Under the pieces are notes generated by a model that worked only from the letters and a program-made list of their open reading frames with translations, did not search any database and was not told where the DNA came from. Below are positions 1 through 8,527 of a stretch of DNA of 51,737 nt, in pieces. Position 1 is the stretch's first letter. The number at the start of each line of letters is the position of its first letter. The position numbers and the translations under genes were made by a program. Source of the stretch: Kosmotogaceae bacterium UBA1373 (GTDB lineage Bacteria; Thermotogota; Thermotogae; Petrotogales; Kosmotogaceae); contig DBRH01000066.1 of NCBI GenBank assembly GCA_002305955.1, forward strand, positions 1 to 51,737, in the 5' to 3' direction.

Positions 1-278
1 ATGCAGCTGACCGTGGCGAAGAAAGTGTAGGGGGTGGTGATCACGTAATCTCCTGGTCCTATCTTCAGAGCGGCAACGGCTATGAGAAGGGCGTCGGATC
101 CGTTGGCGACTCCTATCGCGTGTTTAACCCCGATGAGCTCGGCAACGCTTTTCTCAAGTTCCTTCACTGCCTCTCCCAGGATCACTCTCCCGTTGAGCAA
201 GGCTTCGTCTATCTTCTCAAGAACCTCTTCTCTGAAACCCCTGTACTGCCTGGTTAAATCGAATAATGGTATTTTCAT
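1..278 (-). CDS. DegT/DnrJ/EryC1/StrS-family sugar aminotransferase, N-terminal part (runs off the window)
   Basis: The minus strand is open from an ATG at 278, with an AGGAGGT-like site just upstream, to the left edge, giving the first 92 residues. The protein starts MKIPLFDL, followed by a helical region and the stretches AIGVANGSDAL and GPGDYVITTPYTF. These are hallmarks of PLP-dependent aminotransferases that act on nucleotide-linked keto-sugars. The PLP lysine lies beyond the edge, so activity cannot be checked here. The gene follows a regulator on the same strand, which suggests the start of a cell-surface polysaccharide or glycan cluster to the left. The family call is firm; the substrate is unknown. 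Confidence 0.88.
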   Translation of the reverse strand, partial: MKIPLFDLTRQYRGFREEVLEKIDEALLNGRVILGEAVKELEKSVAELIGVKHAIGVANGSDALLIAVAALKIGPGDYVITTPYTFFATVSC

Positions 279-421
279 AAAACCTCCATGTTCCTGTCGA
301 GAGGACATCTGTATTTGGAGAAGATGGAGCCGAGATTGCAAACGGACGGGGAGAAGATAACCACAGATTCATAACTGCGGTTTTCTGGCCATCTCTGCCT
401 CCGTGACCATTCTTTCGTCAT
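275..421 (-). CDS. possible small ORF (48 aa) between the regulator and the aminotransferase
   Basis: This frame begins at an ATG at 421 preceded by GAGAGGGCGAG. It ends in a TGA that overlaps the aminotransferase start codon as ATGA, as in translational coupling. It fills most of an otherwise empty 171-base gap inside an apparent operon. The product (MTKEWSRRQRW...) is rich in Arg, Trp and Ser with two cysteines, and has no recognisable domain or membrane segment. It may be chance reading. The only support is the ribosome site and the stop/start overlap. Confidence 0.25.
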   Translation of the reverse strand: MTKEWSRRQRWPENRSYESVVIFSPSVCNLGSIFSKYRCPLDRNMEVL

Positions 422-449
422 CTCGCCCTCTCGAAAATGGTCTTTCTCA

Positions 450-1097
450 TTACTCAACTTGCTCAAGTTCCACTTTTCCCATTTTCGATATGGTGAAGAC
501 CATCACGTTTTTCATTCCGCTCTCTCTGGCCTTTTTGATTATGTTATCTGCATGCCTGAACGATGCCACGATGACCGCGGTTTCATCTTTACATTCGGCT
601 TCATCCGGTGAGAAGACATGAAGATCGTGAAAGGTTCCATTCTGTTTGGCCGGCGAGTCGTCCAGAAAGCCGATTATTCTCATTCCCTCGGTTCTCAAAA
701 TATCCGCGAGAATGCCGCCGATTATTCCGGCTCCGTACAGGTAGAAGCTTTCGTGTTCGCTTTCTTTGAGCACGTCCAGAACCTCTCCGAAGATCTCTCT
801 CGATTCTGTGTACAGTTTTGCCGCTTCTTTGAGGTAAAGGATAGTGAGATACTGGAGTCTGAACTTCCCGGCCTCCGTCAGTACGTATTTCATGTTTCTC
901 CGGTTCTCGCCCTCCTTCTGGATTAGCCCCGAATCTTCGAAATCCTTTATGTATTTGTTAACCATGCTGGGAACTATGCCTGCCAGTCTGGCAAGCCTTT
1001 CCTGGGAAACTGAAGAGCTTTCCGTGAGAGCCTTGAGTATGCTCATCTCCCTGAAATTTGGAGAGGGATTGAAAAACGAATATTCGGAAAGATCCAT
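450..1097 (-). CDS. winged-helix regulator with C-terminal Rossmann-like nucleotide-binding domain
   Basis: The start MDLSEYSFF at 1097 is chosen over an upstream ATG because AGGAGGT sits at the right distance. Residues ~15-75 form a winged helix-turn-helix (SVSQERLARLAGIVPSMVNK, then a wing near GENRRNMKYVLT). After a helical linker, residues ~110-200 contain YLYGAGIIGGILAD and IIGFLDDSP, a glycine-rich Rossmann motif like those in sugar-nucleotide-modifying proteins such as the PglD N-terminal domain. The protein leads the minus-strand unit that continues into the sugar aminotransferase. It is therefore likely to control surface-glycan genes in response to a nucleotide or sugar-nucleotide ligand (inference). 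Confidence 0.8.
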   Translation of the reverse strand: MDLSEYSFFNPSPNFREMSILKALTESSSVSQERLARLAGIVPSMVNKYIKDFEDSGLIQKEGENRRNMKYVLTEAGKFRLQYLTILYLKEAAKLYTESREIFGEVLDVLKESEHESFYLYGAGIIGGILADILRTEGMRIIGFLDDSPAKQNGTFHDLHVFSPDEAECKDETAVIVASFRHADNIIKKARESGMKNVMVFTISKMGKVELEQVE

Positions 1098-1130
1098 AAG
1101 ACCTCCTAATTTCATTCATTCACTGAGAGA

Positions 1131-1160
1131 ATTATATCAGAGATTCAATTTAGTAGTCAA
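1131..1160 (-). promoter_or_regulatory. promoter of the regulator/aminotransferase unit
   Basis: Read on the minus strand there is a -35 TTGACT (1155-1160), an 18-base spacer and a -10 TATAAT (1131-1136), 34 bases before the regulator start codon. This is close to the sigma-70 consensus. The repeated TCTCTGA/TCTCTCAG around the -10 could be an operator, but that is only a guess. Confidence 0.75.
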
Positions 1161-1213
1161 GCAAAAGAAGGCACATACTGGATAAAACAAATTGTGAGTG
1201 AGAATTAAATTTC

Positions 1214-1257
1214 AAAGGCATACCGCTGACAAGAGCCAGCGGCTGTGATCTGCCTTT
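1214..1257 (-). terminator. two-part stem-loop downstream of the amidohydrolase gene
   Basis: An outer stem (AAAGGCA 1214-1220 with TGCCTTT 1251-1257) encloses an inner stem (CCGCTG 1223-1228 with CAGCGG 1237-1242). It lies 57 bases past the amidohydrolase stop and ends its transcript plausibly. The following minus-strand bases are GAAATTTAATT rather than a clean T-run, so termination is less certain than the structure. Confidence 0.5.
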
Positions 1258-1314
1258 AAAATAAGAATTTCCTATATGGTTTGAATGTCAAATCCGGTCT
1301 ATACACAAACGGAT

Positions 1315-2478
1315 TTATTTGCTATTGTATACCTCTTCTCCTTCTATAAATACCATTTCAACTCTTGAAGAGAACTGGAAAGGATGTCCCGACCACACTG
1401 CTATATCGGCATCTTTTCCTACCTCGAGCGAGCCAACCCTGTCGTCGATTTCGAGTATCTTTGCAGGATTTATCGTCACCATTTTCAACAGATCTTCCTC
1501 TTTTGAACCGTATCTGAGGGCAACACCGAGCTGTATGTTCGTACTCTCGAGCGGGATCACAGGATGGTCGCACATGAAGGCGGCCAGAACGCCTTTTTCA
1601 TTCATTATTCTCGGTGAATCGTACGTCATGTCTTTCAGTTCTAGTTTTGTTCTGAAGCCGAAGATTGGTCCGATAACCACCGGTACGTTGTTTTCCTTTA
1701 AATAATCGACAATTTTATACCCTTCGGTGGCGTGCTCAATCACGAGCTTGAAATCGAATTCTTTTGAGAGCCTTACAGCCGTGAGAATGTCGTCTAGCCT
1801 GTGGGCGTGAATTCTAGCGGGGATCTCCTTGCGTAACACTTTTTCGCCGATTTCGAGTTTCGGATCTATCTCCGTGAAAGACTTCCCATCTCTGGCGACT
1901 ATAGCCTTTTTTTCCATGTAACCTTGCACCTTCTGGAAGTATCCCCTTATAACCGCAGCCGTTCCAAGACGCGTTCCAGGGGTCTTTTTAAAGCCTTCAC
2001 CATAGACTCTCTTCGGATTTTCCCCGGTCGCCATTTTCAAACCTGCTGGCGCTCTGACGACCATGTCATCGACTATCATGGTGTTTTTAAATTTGAATAT
2101 TGCTCCCTGGCCACCGATAGGGTTGGCGCTTCCCGGAACCACCATAACGGTTGTAACCCCGCCCGAAAGAGCTCTCTTTATCGCTGCATCCTGCGGACTG
2201 AAGGCGTCAACCACAGAGACATCCGGTGTCAGAGGATCGGTCATCTCGTTCCCGTCCTGGTAGTATCCTCCTACGCCCTCTTCGAAAAGCCCTATATGTG
2301 AGTGAGCGTCTATGAACCCGGGGAAGATATACTTACCGGATGCATCTATTACTTCGGCACCTTCACACTTGAGGTCTACTCCGATTGACTCGATCTTTCC
2401 CTTGCTAACAAGTATGTCTCCCGCGAACGGTTTCGAGGTGATAGGATAGATTGTTCCGTTTTTCAGAAGTATCGACAT
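1315..2478 (-). CDS. metal-dependent amidohydrolase (imidazolonepropionase/dihydroorotase-like superfamily)
   Basis: This is a 387-residue protein with a composite beta-sandwich plus TIM barrel of the amidohydrolase superfamily. Visible features are the N-terminal beta domain (LLKNGTIYPI), the HxH metal motif DAHSH at residues 57-61, the GENPKRVYG motif near 150, later metal histidines in ARIHAH and VIEHATEG, the catalytic aspartate in MCDHP, and a C-terminal ADIAVWSGHPF that closes the beta domain. AAGGGGGT precedes the ATG. It probably hydrolyses a C-N bond in a cyclic or amide substrate. The substrate cannot be read from sequence or neighbours, as it sits alone. Confidence 0.85.
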   Translation of the reverse strand: MSILLKNGTIYPITSKPFAGDILVSKGKIESIGVDLKCEGAEVIDASGKYIFPGFIDAHSHIGLFEEGVGGYYQDGNEMTDPLTPDVSVVDAFSPQDAAIKRALSGGVTTVMVVPGSANPIGGQGAIFKFKNTMIVDDMVVRAPAGLKMATGENPKRVYGEGFKKTPGTRLGTAAVIRGYFQKVQGYMEKKAIVARDGKSFTEIDPKLEIGEKVLRKEIPARIHAHRLDDILTAVRLSKEFDFKLVIEHATEGYKIVDYLKENNVPVVIGPIFGFRTKLELKDMTYDSPRIMNEKGVLAAFMCDHPVIPLESTNIQLGVALRYGSKEEDLLKMVTINPAKILEIDDRVGSLEVGKDADIAVWSGHPFQFSSRVEMVFIEGEEVYNSK

Positions 2479-2512
2479 GGTAACCCCCTTTGAAAATCGA
2501 ATTATTGAATGT

Positions 2513-2540
2513 ATTTTATCAAAAATGGTTCTTATTACAA
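2513..2540 (-). promoter_or_regulatory. candidate promoter of the amidohydrolase gene
   Basis: On the minus strand TTGTAA (2535-2540), a 16-base spacer and TAAAAT (2513-2518) lie 35 bases upstream of the start codon. The match to sigma-70 hexamers is moderate. Confidence 0.4.
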
Positions 2541-2577
2541 ACTATAAGAACGACTTCAAAAGAACGGGAGAGAAAAT

Positions 2578-3006
2578 ATGCTTGAAGACAGTGTAGCGAA
2601 CCATTACTGTGCAACAGATGTTGAGAGGAACTGCTCTGAGGCTTTGATCTATGGTACGAACGATGAGTTCCTACTTGGCCTTCCAGTAGAAGCTTTGAGG
2701 ACAATGGGTCCTTTTGGCGGGGGGATGAGGATCGAAAGTATTTGCGGGGCAATAACAGGTGCTCTGGCGGTGATAGGTGTTCTCTATAACAGAGACAATC
2801 CAACCGAGAGAGACAGAATGAAGGAAATCGCGGAGCGATTCCTGAGCGAGTTCAAAAACAGGTACGGCTGTCTGGAATGTTTATGTCTGAAAGATAAATA
2901 CAGAGACGAGAAGAAAAAATGCGAGCCAGTAGTCAGGATGTCGGCAAGACTTCTCGAGGAGATAATAAAAGTAGAAGAGAGCAGAAGACAATTTGAAAAG
3001 GAATAA
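2578..3006 (+). CDS. C_GCAxxG_C_C family redox protein
   Basis: This is a 142-residue cytoplasmic protein without signal or membrane segments. Its spaced cysteines follow the C_GCAxxG_C_C family pattern: NCSEAL near residue 19, CGAITGAL near 57, GCLECLCL near 95-101 and KKCEPVV near 115. Proteins of this family are annotated as putative redox-active or metal-binding proteins, with no settled function. The conserved glycine-rich GPFGGGM lies between the first two cysteine sites. GGGAG precedes the ATG. It is transcribed away from the amidohydrolase and has its own palindrome-containing downstream region. Confidence 0.8.
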   Translation: MLEDSVANHYCATDVERNCSEALIYGTNDEFLLGLPVEALRTMGPFGGGMRIESICGAITGALAVIGVLYNRDNPTERDRMKEIAERFLSEFKNRYGCLECLCLKDKYRDEKKKCEPVVRMSARLLEEIIKVEESRRQFEKE

Positions 3007-3030
3007 AAACCCTTCCGGTATGTAAGTTCG

Positions 3031-3077
3031 GATCGTTCATGATCAAAACTTTGATCGTACGATGAAAGTCTTATACA
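3031..3077 (+). promoter_or_regulatory. palindromic element overlapping a candidate promoter upstream of ychF
   Basis: A perfect dyad GATCAAA-AC-TTTGATC occupies 3041-3056 and is flanked by ATCGT (3032-3036) and ACGAT (3059-3063), which also pair. TTGATC at 3051-3056 could serve as a -35 with TATACA at 3072-3077 (15-base spacing, or 16 if TTTGAT is used). The palindrome would then be an operator covering the -35. It could instead be a weak terminator for the preceding redox gene, but no T-run follows. The remaining ~225 bases up to ychF hold no convincing gene. Confidence 0.35.
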
Positions 3078-3305
3078 AATGAATGAATTTAATAACAGCC
3101 CAGATTCAATACCATGAGCAATTCTGATAATATAGATATGAAAAGCGAAACAAATACGATGAAGGAAGAAATTATATCCCACTCTGGTGGAGCTTATGGA
3201 ACAGAGGTTTTCGCAGGAAGTGTCGATGTTTCACGAAAAGTTTCATTCTGAAGTATTGCATGGTAATTCCGACAACCTCTGGTTCACGCACAAGGAGGCG
3301 ATGAG

Positions 3306-4385
3306 GTGGAAATAGGGATTTTCGGTCTGCCGCTGAGCGGCAAAAGTACTCTTTTTTCACTGCTGACCGGGGTTGAACCGCACGCGACTCACAAAAACGA
3401 AGCCAGCACAGCAGTTGCAAAGGTTTACGATAACAGGGTCGAAGAGCTTTCTAAGATTTTCAACCCAAAGAAAACCATCTATGCCACCGTCACTTTTGTA
3501 GATATCCCCGGTTACGACCTCTCTTCTGGCCAGAAAGAAAAGAGCAGGATACTCCAGTTCATTCAGAATTCCGATGCCATAGTAGCCGTAGTTAGAGCCT
3601 TCAAAGAGGCTTCCGTTCCCTGGCCAGCCGGCGCAAGCAGTCCTTCGAAGCAATTGGAAACAATAGAGACTGAGCTACTGGTTCGTGATATGGAAGTAGT
3701 GGAGAACCGTATCTCCCGGCTGGACGAAGCTAGAAAGAAAAGAAAGCTATCAAAGGAGGAAGAGCGCGAGCTGGAACTTCTTGGAGAGATAGAAAAAGGT
3801 TTTGAAGAGAACAGGTTTGTTTCAGTTATGGGCTTTTCCGAAGAGGATCTTAAGCTTCTGGGTTCGCTGGCGCTCTTCACCGCAAAGCCGATCATCGTTG
3901 CCGTGAACGTGGATGAAGATCAATTCACATCGAAAGAGTATCCGGAAAAGACAGCGATCACAGCCCGTGTCGCAGAAAGTGGATTCGCCTATATAGAGAT
4001 CTCTGGAAAAATTGAAGTCGAGCTCAACGAGTTGCCAGAAGAGGATAGAGGCATGTTCATGGAGGAGCTAGGCATCTCTGAAAGCGGCATACAACGTCTC
4101 TCAAGAGTTGCGTACGAACATCTTGGGTTAATCTCATTTCTGACCGTCGGCGAGGATGAGGTCAGGGCATGGACGATAAGAAAAGATACGCCGGCCAAAG
4201 CGGCTGCCGGGAAGATTCATACAGATCTCGAGAAGAATTTCATCAGGGCCGAAGTGATACCTTACGAAGAGTTCATGACTGTGAAAAGTATGCACGAGGC
4301 CAAGAACAAAGGATTGATAAAGCTCGTGGGAAAGGAAGAGATCGTGAGGGACGGTGATATCTTCCATGTCAGGGCAAACGCCTGA
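3306..4385 (+). CDS. ychF: YchF-type ribosome-associated ATPase/GTPase (Obg-like)
   Basis: This 359-residue protein has the YchF layout. A P-loop GLPLSGKST lies at residues 7-15, DIPGY at 66-70, a coiled-coil insertion around 120-170, NVDE near 200 replacing the usual NKxD (the change that gives YchF ATP preference), and a C-terminal TGS-like domain with KIHTDLEKNFIRAEVI. YchF proteins bind ribosomes and act in translation or stress responses. The start is the GTG at 3306, six bases after AAGGAGG; a nearby ATG at 3301 is out of frame. The gene overlaps tatD and opens the long plus-strand run towards polA and the ATP synthase genes. Confidence 0.93.
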   Translation: MEIGIFGLPLSGKSTLFSLLTGVEPHATHKNEASTAVAKVYDNRVEELSKIFNPKKTIYATVTFVDIPGYDLSSGQKEKSRILQFIQNSDAIVAVVRAFKEASVPWPAGASSPSKQLETIETELLVRDMEVVENRISRLDEARKKRKLSKEEERELELLGEIEKGFEENRFVSVMGFSEEDLKLLGSLALFTAKPIIVAVNVDEDQFTSKEYPEKTAITARVAESGFAYIEISGKIEVELNELPEEDRGMFMEELGISESGIQRLSRVAYEHLGLISFLTVGEDEVRAWTIRKDTPAKAAAGKIHTDLEKNFIRAEVIPYEEFMTVKSMHEAKNKGLIKLVGKEEIVRDGDIFHVRANA

Positions 4386-5163
4386 TAATATCCATCTTGA
4401 ACTGGTGGATACTCACGCGCATGTTTCCTTTCCACAGTTCGATCACGATAGGGATAGAATTAAAGCCCAGCTCGAGAGCGGCGAACTGTCTATGCTGATA
4501 GAAGTCGGAACAACCGTTGAAGATTCTCTGAGGGCAATGGAGGTCTTCAAAGGTGTCAAGAACGTCTTATTATCAGTCGGGGTCCATCCCCACGAGAGTG
4601 ATGGTCTCGATGACCGGGGTTTGGAAACTCTGAAATCGTTGTTGAAAGATAGACAAGTCGTGGCAGTGGGAGAAATCGGCCTGGACTTCTACAGAGATCT
4701 TTCGCCAAGAGAAGTGCAAAAGAGTGTTTTCTTGAAGCAACTTGAGATCGCTTTCTCTTTTTCGCTGCCGGTCGTGGTACATGTGAGAGATGCATACGAA
4801 GAAGTTTATGAAATACTCCGTCGATTCAAGGGACTAAAAGGAGTGATACATGCCTTTTCGGGAGGTCCGGCGATGGCTGGCAGATTTCTCGAGCTGGGTT
4901 ACTACCTTGGAATAGGTGGACCGATCACATACAGAAAGAACGACGGGTTGAGAGAGATCGTTAGGCTGACGCCTATTGAGAAGCTTATAAGCGAGACGGA
5001 CTGTCCATATCTTCCCCCGGTCCCGTTCAGGGGAAAGAGGAACGAACCACTTTACGTAAGATACGTTGTCGAAGAGATAGCCCGCCAGAAAGAGATGGAT
5101 ATCTACACCTGCTCGAAACAGCTTATGTATAACGCAAAAGAACTGTTCACTCCTGACCTCTGA
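4354..5163 (+). CDS. tatD: TatD-family metal-dependent deoxyribonuclease
   Basis: This is a TIM-barrel hydrolase of about 269 residues. Metal and catalytic motifs are all present in order: DTHAH near residue 19, GVHPHE, GEIGLDFY, VHVRDA, IHAFSG, SETDCPYL and RGKRNEP. Family members act as 3'-5' DNA exonucleases in repair and quality control. The first in-frame start is GTG 4354, overlapping ychF by 32 bases; ATG 4366 is an alternative, and neither has a perfect ribosome site. The overlap indicates translational coupling with ychF. Confidence 0.92.
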   Translation: MISSMSGQTPDNIHLELVDTHAHVSFPQFDHDRDRIKAQLESGELSMLIEVGTTVEDSLRAMEVFKGVKNVLLSVGVHPHESDGLDDRGLETLKSLLKDRQVVAVGEIGLDFYRDLSPREVQKSVFLKQLEIAFSFSLPVVVHVRDAYEEVYEILRRFKGLKGVIHAFSGGPAMAGRFLELGYYLGIGGPITYRKNDGLREIVRLTPIEKLISETDCPYLPPVPFRGKRNEPLYVRYVVEEIARQKEMDIYTCSKQLMYNAKELFTPDL

Positions 5164-5176
5164 AGGAGGTGTGATC

Positions 5177-5527
5177 TTGGGAGGATTTGAAGAATTCAAG
5201 AGTTTTCGAGAAAAGATGAATGTAAGAATACTGGAGACGGGAAGTATCAATACGAAAAGGTTCTTCTCCCTGGACGGTGCAGTTTATAAAGATGGCGCTC
5301 TCGATACCAGAACGAAGGAGCTGATGGGTCTGGTAGCCTCGACGGTGCTAAGATGCGATGACTGCATTTCCTACCACATAATTCAGTGTAAATCACTTGG
5401 AATAACCCGACAGGAAATTATGGAAGCCCTTGACATTGCTCTTGTCGTTGGCGGATCGATAGTGATACCCCACCTCCGGCGCGCCGTAGCGCTTCTCGAC
5501 GAACTCGAAGAGAAAGGAGCCGGGTGA
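5177..5527 (+). CDS. AhpD-like / carboxymuconolactone decarboxylase family protein
   Basis: This small alpha-helical protein of about 116 residues has the CMD/AhpD signature: a CxxC pair with a following histidine (CDDCISYH) in the middle, then GITRQEIMEALDIALVVGGS. AhpD-like proteins use the CxxC/His set to reduce peroxides or protein partners. I place the start at TTG 5177, seven bases after AAGGAGG; the GTG at 5171 touches the ribosome site and is less likely. The stop overlaps the polA start by one base. The exact substrate is unknown. Confidence 0.78.
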   Translation: MGGFEEFKSFREKMNVRILETGSINTKRFFSLDGAVYKDGALDTRTKELMGLVASTVLRCDDCISYHIIQCKSLGITRQEIMEALDIALVVGGSIVIPHLRRAVALLDELEEKGAG

Positions 5528-8217
5528 TGGCCGGCAGGTTATTTCTCTTCGACGGGACCGCCATCTTCTACAGAGGATACTACGGTATCGACGTTTCCCT
5601 TACCAATTCAAAAGGTGAACCGACCAACGCCCTCTTCGGTCTGGCCCGGATGCTTTCAAAATTCACCCGTGAACATATGGACGAAGGTGATTACGCACTA
5701 TTTGCTTTCGATAGAAAGGAATTGACCCACAGACACAAAATGTTCGAAGCCTACAAAGCGACCAGAGAAGCGATGCCGGAGGCTCTTGTTGCACAGTTGA
5801 AGGATGTTCCCGGTCTAGTGGAAGCTTTCGGATTGAAATACTTCTCTCTCGCCGGACTCGAAGCCGACGATATAATCGCCACGGTTACAAAGAAATACAG
5901 AGATAGCGTCGAAAAGGTCTTCATAATTTCAGGTGACAAGGATATCCTTCAACTGGTCGATGACAAAGTTAACGTCCTGCGTTTCGTCACAGGCCTTACC
6001 GATCTTGAGCTATACGACAGGCAGGCAGTGATCGATAAATTCGAGCTGGAACCGGAGCGGCTTCATTCTCTTCTTACTCTTGCCGGTGACCAGTCCGATA
6101 ATATTCCAGGTGTTTCTGGAATCGGTATAAAGACAGCCCAGAAGTTGCTCAAAGAGTACGGGAGTATAGAAGGGATCTACGAAAACATAAGGCAGCTTTC
6201 GCAGAGTCTCAAGCAGAAGCTGATTGACGGCAAGAGATCGATGGAACTTTCCAGAGAACTGGTGAAGCTCCTGACCGATGAAAAACTCGACCTCACACTT
6301 GATGAGCTGGAGTATCACGGCTATATAAAGGAGTACCTTAGGGAAATACTGCTAAGGCTGGAGTTCTCTTCCATGATAGATGAATACGGCCTAACTAGCG
6401 AGGCTGAAGCCAATCTGTCCGACATAGATGGATATACTTTGATCGCCAGCGATGAAGAGTTGCGAAAGCTCCTGGAAAAGGTCAGGAGCAGTCCGGTCGT
6501 CTCACTGGATCTTGAGACCTCCTCTCTCGATCCTCACAGTGCCAGAATTGTCGGTGTTTCGATATCTATCGAGGAAAAGAGCGGATACTACATACCTGTC
6601 GGGCACGACACTCAGAGGTGGCAGGCCAATTGCAGATGGCTGCTTTCACAGCTGCGGGAGATACTCGAGAATCCCGGTACCAGGATCGTCGGGCAGAATC
6701 TGAAATTCGATTACTCAATCCTTGCCCTGAACGAAATCCATCCTGTAATACCCGAATTCGACACCATGATTGCGGCCTATCTACTCTCTCCCGATTCGAG
6801 ACGCTTCAACCTGGACGAGCTCGCGTTGAAGTTTCTCGGCTACAAGACGGTTACCTTCGAAGATCTAATGAAACGCAATCAACTGGGCGATGACTTCACA
6901 AAGGTACCTCTAGAAGAAGCTGCCAGGTACTCGGTCGAAGATGCAGATATATCTTTGCAGCTCTCTTCCGTTCTCAGGAAAAAGATATATGAGCAGAAGC
7001 TAGAGAAGGTTTTCAGGGAGATAGAACTGTCCTTGATCCCCGTTCTATCAGATTTAGAGCTGAAAGGTGTTTATTTCGACATTCAATCACTGGAGAAACT
7101 CTCAGGCGATTACGGCAGAAAGATAGATTTCATACTGGGCGAGCTCTTCGAACTAACGGGTGAGCAATTCAACCCCAACTCACCGGCGCAGGTGGGAAGA
7201 GTTCTCTTCGATAAACTTGGCCTGGCTCCTTCCAAGAAGACCAGGGGGGGTTCTTTCTCGACGAGTGCAGATGCCCTTGAAGAACTCTCCGAAGAACATC
7301 CGGCAGTTCAGAAGCTCCTCGACTACCGAAAATACCAGAAACTCAAATCGACGTATCTCGATGCTTTGCCCGTGCTGGCGAATCCTATAACCGGGCGAAT
7401 TCATACGAGCTACCACCAGACAGGAACGGGCACCGGCCGTCTGTCCAGCAGCAACCCCAACATGCAGAATTTGCCAATAAGAGATGAAGAAGGGAAAGAG
7501 ATACGCAAGTGCGTGGTCCCCCAGAAAGAGGGCTGGAAGATCGTCAGTGCCGATTATTCTCAGATCGAACTACGCATACTTGCACACTTGAGCGGTGACA
7601 GGGAGTTACTGGAAGCCTTCAGAACGGGTAGAGACGTTCACAGTCTAACGGCGTCGAGATTGTACGGCATATCTGAGGAAGAGGTCGGTGAGGATCAGAG
7701 ACGGGTGGGTAAGATGGTTAACTTTTCGATTATTTACGGGATCTCTCCTTATGGATTGGCCAGCAGGCTTAAAATAAGACCTTCGGAGGCCGAAGAGATG
7801 ATCTCGAATTACTTCAAAGCCTATCCCGAAGTGCGAACCTTCATCTCCAGCACCATAACGGGTGCGAAGGATACCGGAACCGTCAGGACCATGTTCGGAC
7901 GAAAGCGCGAAATTCCCCAGTTCAAGACCAGAAACAGAAACATAATACAGGAAGGAGAGAGGATAGCCATAAACACTCCAATCCAGGGAACGGCGGCCGA
8001 TATAATGAAGCTGGCAATGATAAAGGTTCACGACCTTCTCAACAGTGAAAGAATGAAAAGCTACGCAATACTCCAGGTCCACGATGAACTGGTCTTTGAA
8101 GCACCACAGGAGGAACTTTTTAGATTGAAAGAGATAGTCGAAGAAGGTATGTCGAGAGCGGTGATACTCGATATTCCCCTCGATATTGAGATATCTACAG
8201 GAGATTACTGGTGTTGA
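5527..8217 (+). CDS. polA: DNA polymerase I
   Basis: This is a three-domain family A polymerase of 896 residues. The N-terminal 5' nuclease (1 to about 290) includes LEADDIIATV and GDKDILQL and a helix-hairpin-helix (SGIGIKTAQKLL). A 3'-5' exonuclease follows with an intact DLE motif (D328, E330), the GQNLKFDY motif and YSVEDAD, so proofreading should be active, unlike Taq polymerase. The polymerase domain has SADYSQIELR (D676), KMVNFSIIYGIS and QVHDELVFE (D853). The ATG at 5527 follows AAAGGAG by seven bases. It lies directly upstream of the ATP synthase genes. Confidence 0.97.
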   Translation: MAGRLFLFDGTAIFYRGYYGIDVSLTNSKGEPTNALFGLARMLSKFTREHMDEGDYALFAFDRKELTHRHKMFEAYKATREAMPEALVAQLKDVPGLVEAFGLKYFSLAGLEADDIIATVTKKYRDSVEKVFIISGDKDILQLVDDKVNVLRFVTGLTDLELYDRQAVIDKFELEPERLHSLLTLAGDQSDNIPGVSGIGIKTAQKLLKEYGSIEGIYENIRQLSQSLKQKLIDGKRSMELSRELVKLLTDEKLDLTLDELEYHGYIKEYLREILLRLEFSSMIDEYGLTSEAEANLSDIDGYTLIASDEELRKLLEKVRSSPVVSLDLETSSLDPHSARIVGVSISIEEKSGYYIPVGHDTQRWQANCRWLLSQLREILENPGTRIVGQNLKFDYSILALNEIHPVIPEFDTMIAAYLLSPDSRRFNLDELALKFLGYKTVTFEDLMKRNQLGDDFTKVPLEEAARYSVEDADISLQLSSVLRKKIYEQKLEKVFREIELSLIPVLSDLELKGVYFDIQSLEKLSGDYGRKIDFILGELFELTGEQFNPNSPAQVGRVLFDKLGLAPSKKTRGGSFSTSADALEELSEEHPAVQKLLDYRKYQKLKSTYLDALPVLANPITGRIHTSYHQTGTGTGRLSSSNPNMQNLPIRDEEGKEIRKCVVPQKEGWKIVSADYSQIELRILAHLSGDRELLEAFRTGRDVHSLTASRLYGISEEEVGEDQRRVGKMVNFSIIYGISPYGLASRLKIRPSEAEEMISNYFKAYPEVRTFISSTITGAKDTGTVRTMFGRKREIPQFKTRNRNIIQEGERIAINTPIQGTAADIMKLAMIKVHDLLNSERMKSYAILQVHDELVFEAPQEELFRLKEIVEEGMSRAVILDIPLDIEISTGDYWC

Positions 8218-8248
8218 TACCGGGCGGGAAACTCCGCAATATGTTGAG

Positions 8249-8527
8249 ATGAGCAGAAAAAAAACAAATTGGGGAGCGATGTCTTCTCTCTACCAATTTG
8301 CTATTATAATAATAACGAACATACTTGTTTCGGGAGGAATAGGATACCTTCTGTACAGGTTTGCCGGTATGGCAAAGATCTGGATCTCTTTTTTTCTGCT
8401 TTTTGGAGCTTTTTCCGGTATATACAACGGAATTAAATATCTACTGAAAGAGGCAGAGCGTTATGATAGAAACAAGAACCATGACGATAAAGATAGCGGT
8501 GATAATGGCGCTTCTGGCGATGGCTGA
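8249..8527 (+). CDS. AtpZ/AtpI-like small membrane protein (first of two)
   Basis: This 92-residue protein has two hydrophobic helices (SLYQFAIIIITNILVSGGIG and ISFFLLFGAFSGIYNGI) and a hydrophilic, Asp/Asn-rich tail. The size, the glycine-containing hairpin and the position before a second small membrane gene and atpB match the AtpZ/AtpI proteins that precede many ATP synthase operons and help assemble the c ring or bind divalent cations. ATG 8249 is preferred; ATG 8279 has GGGGAG too close. The last 65 bases overlap the next gene in another frame. Confidence 0.65.
   Translation: MSRKKTNWGAMSSLYQFAIIIITNILVSGGIGYLLYRFAGMAKIWISFFLLFGAFSGIYNGIKYLLKEAERYDRNKNHDDKDSGDNGASGDG

Noticed and set aside
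3114..3251. 45-codon plus-strand frame upstream of ychF
   Set aside because: No ribosome site, no domain, and it lies where a promoter and leader are expected.
4350..4385. ychF/tatD overlap as a possible frameshift fusion
   Set aside because: Both proteins are complete with normal ends; it is an ordinary operon overlap.
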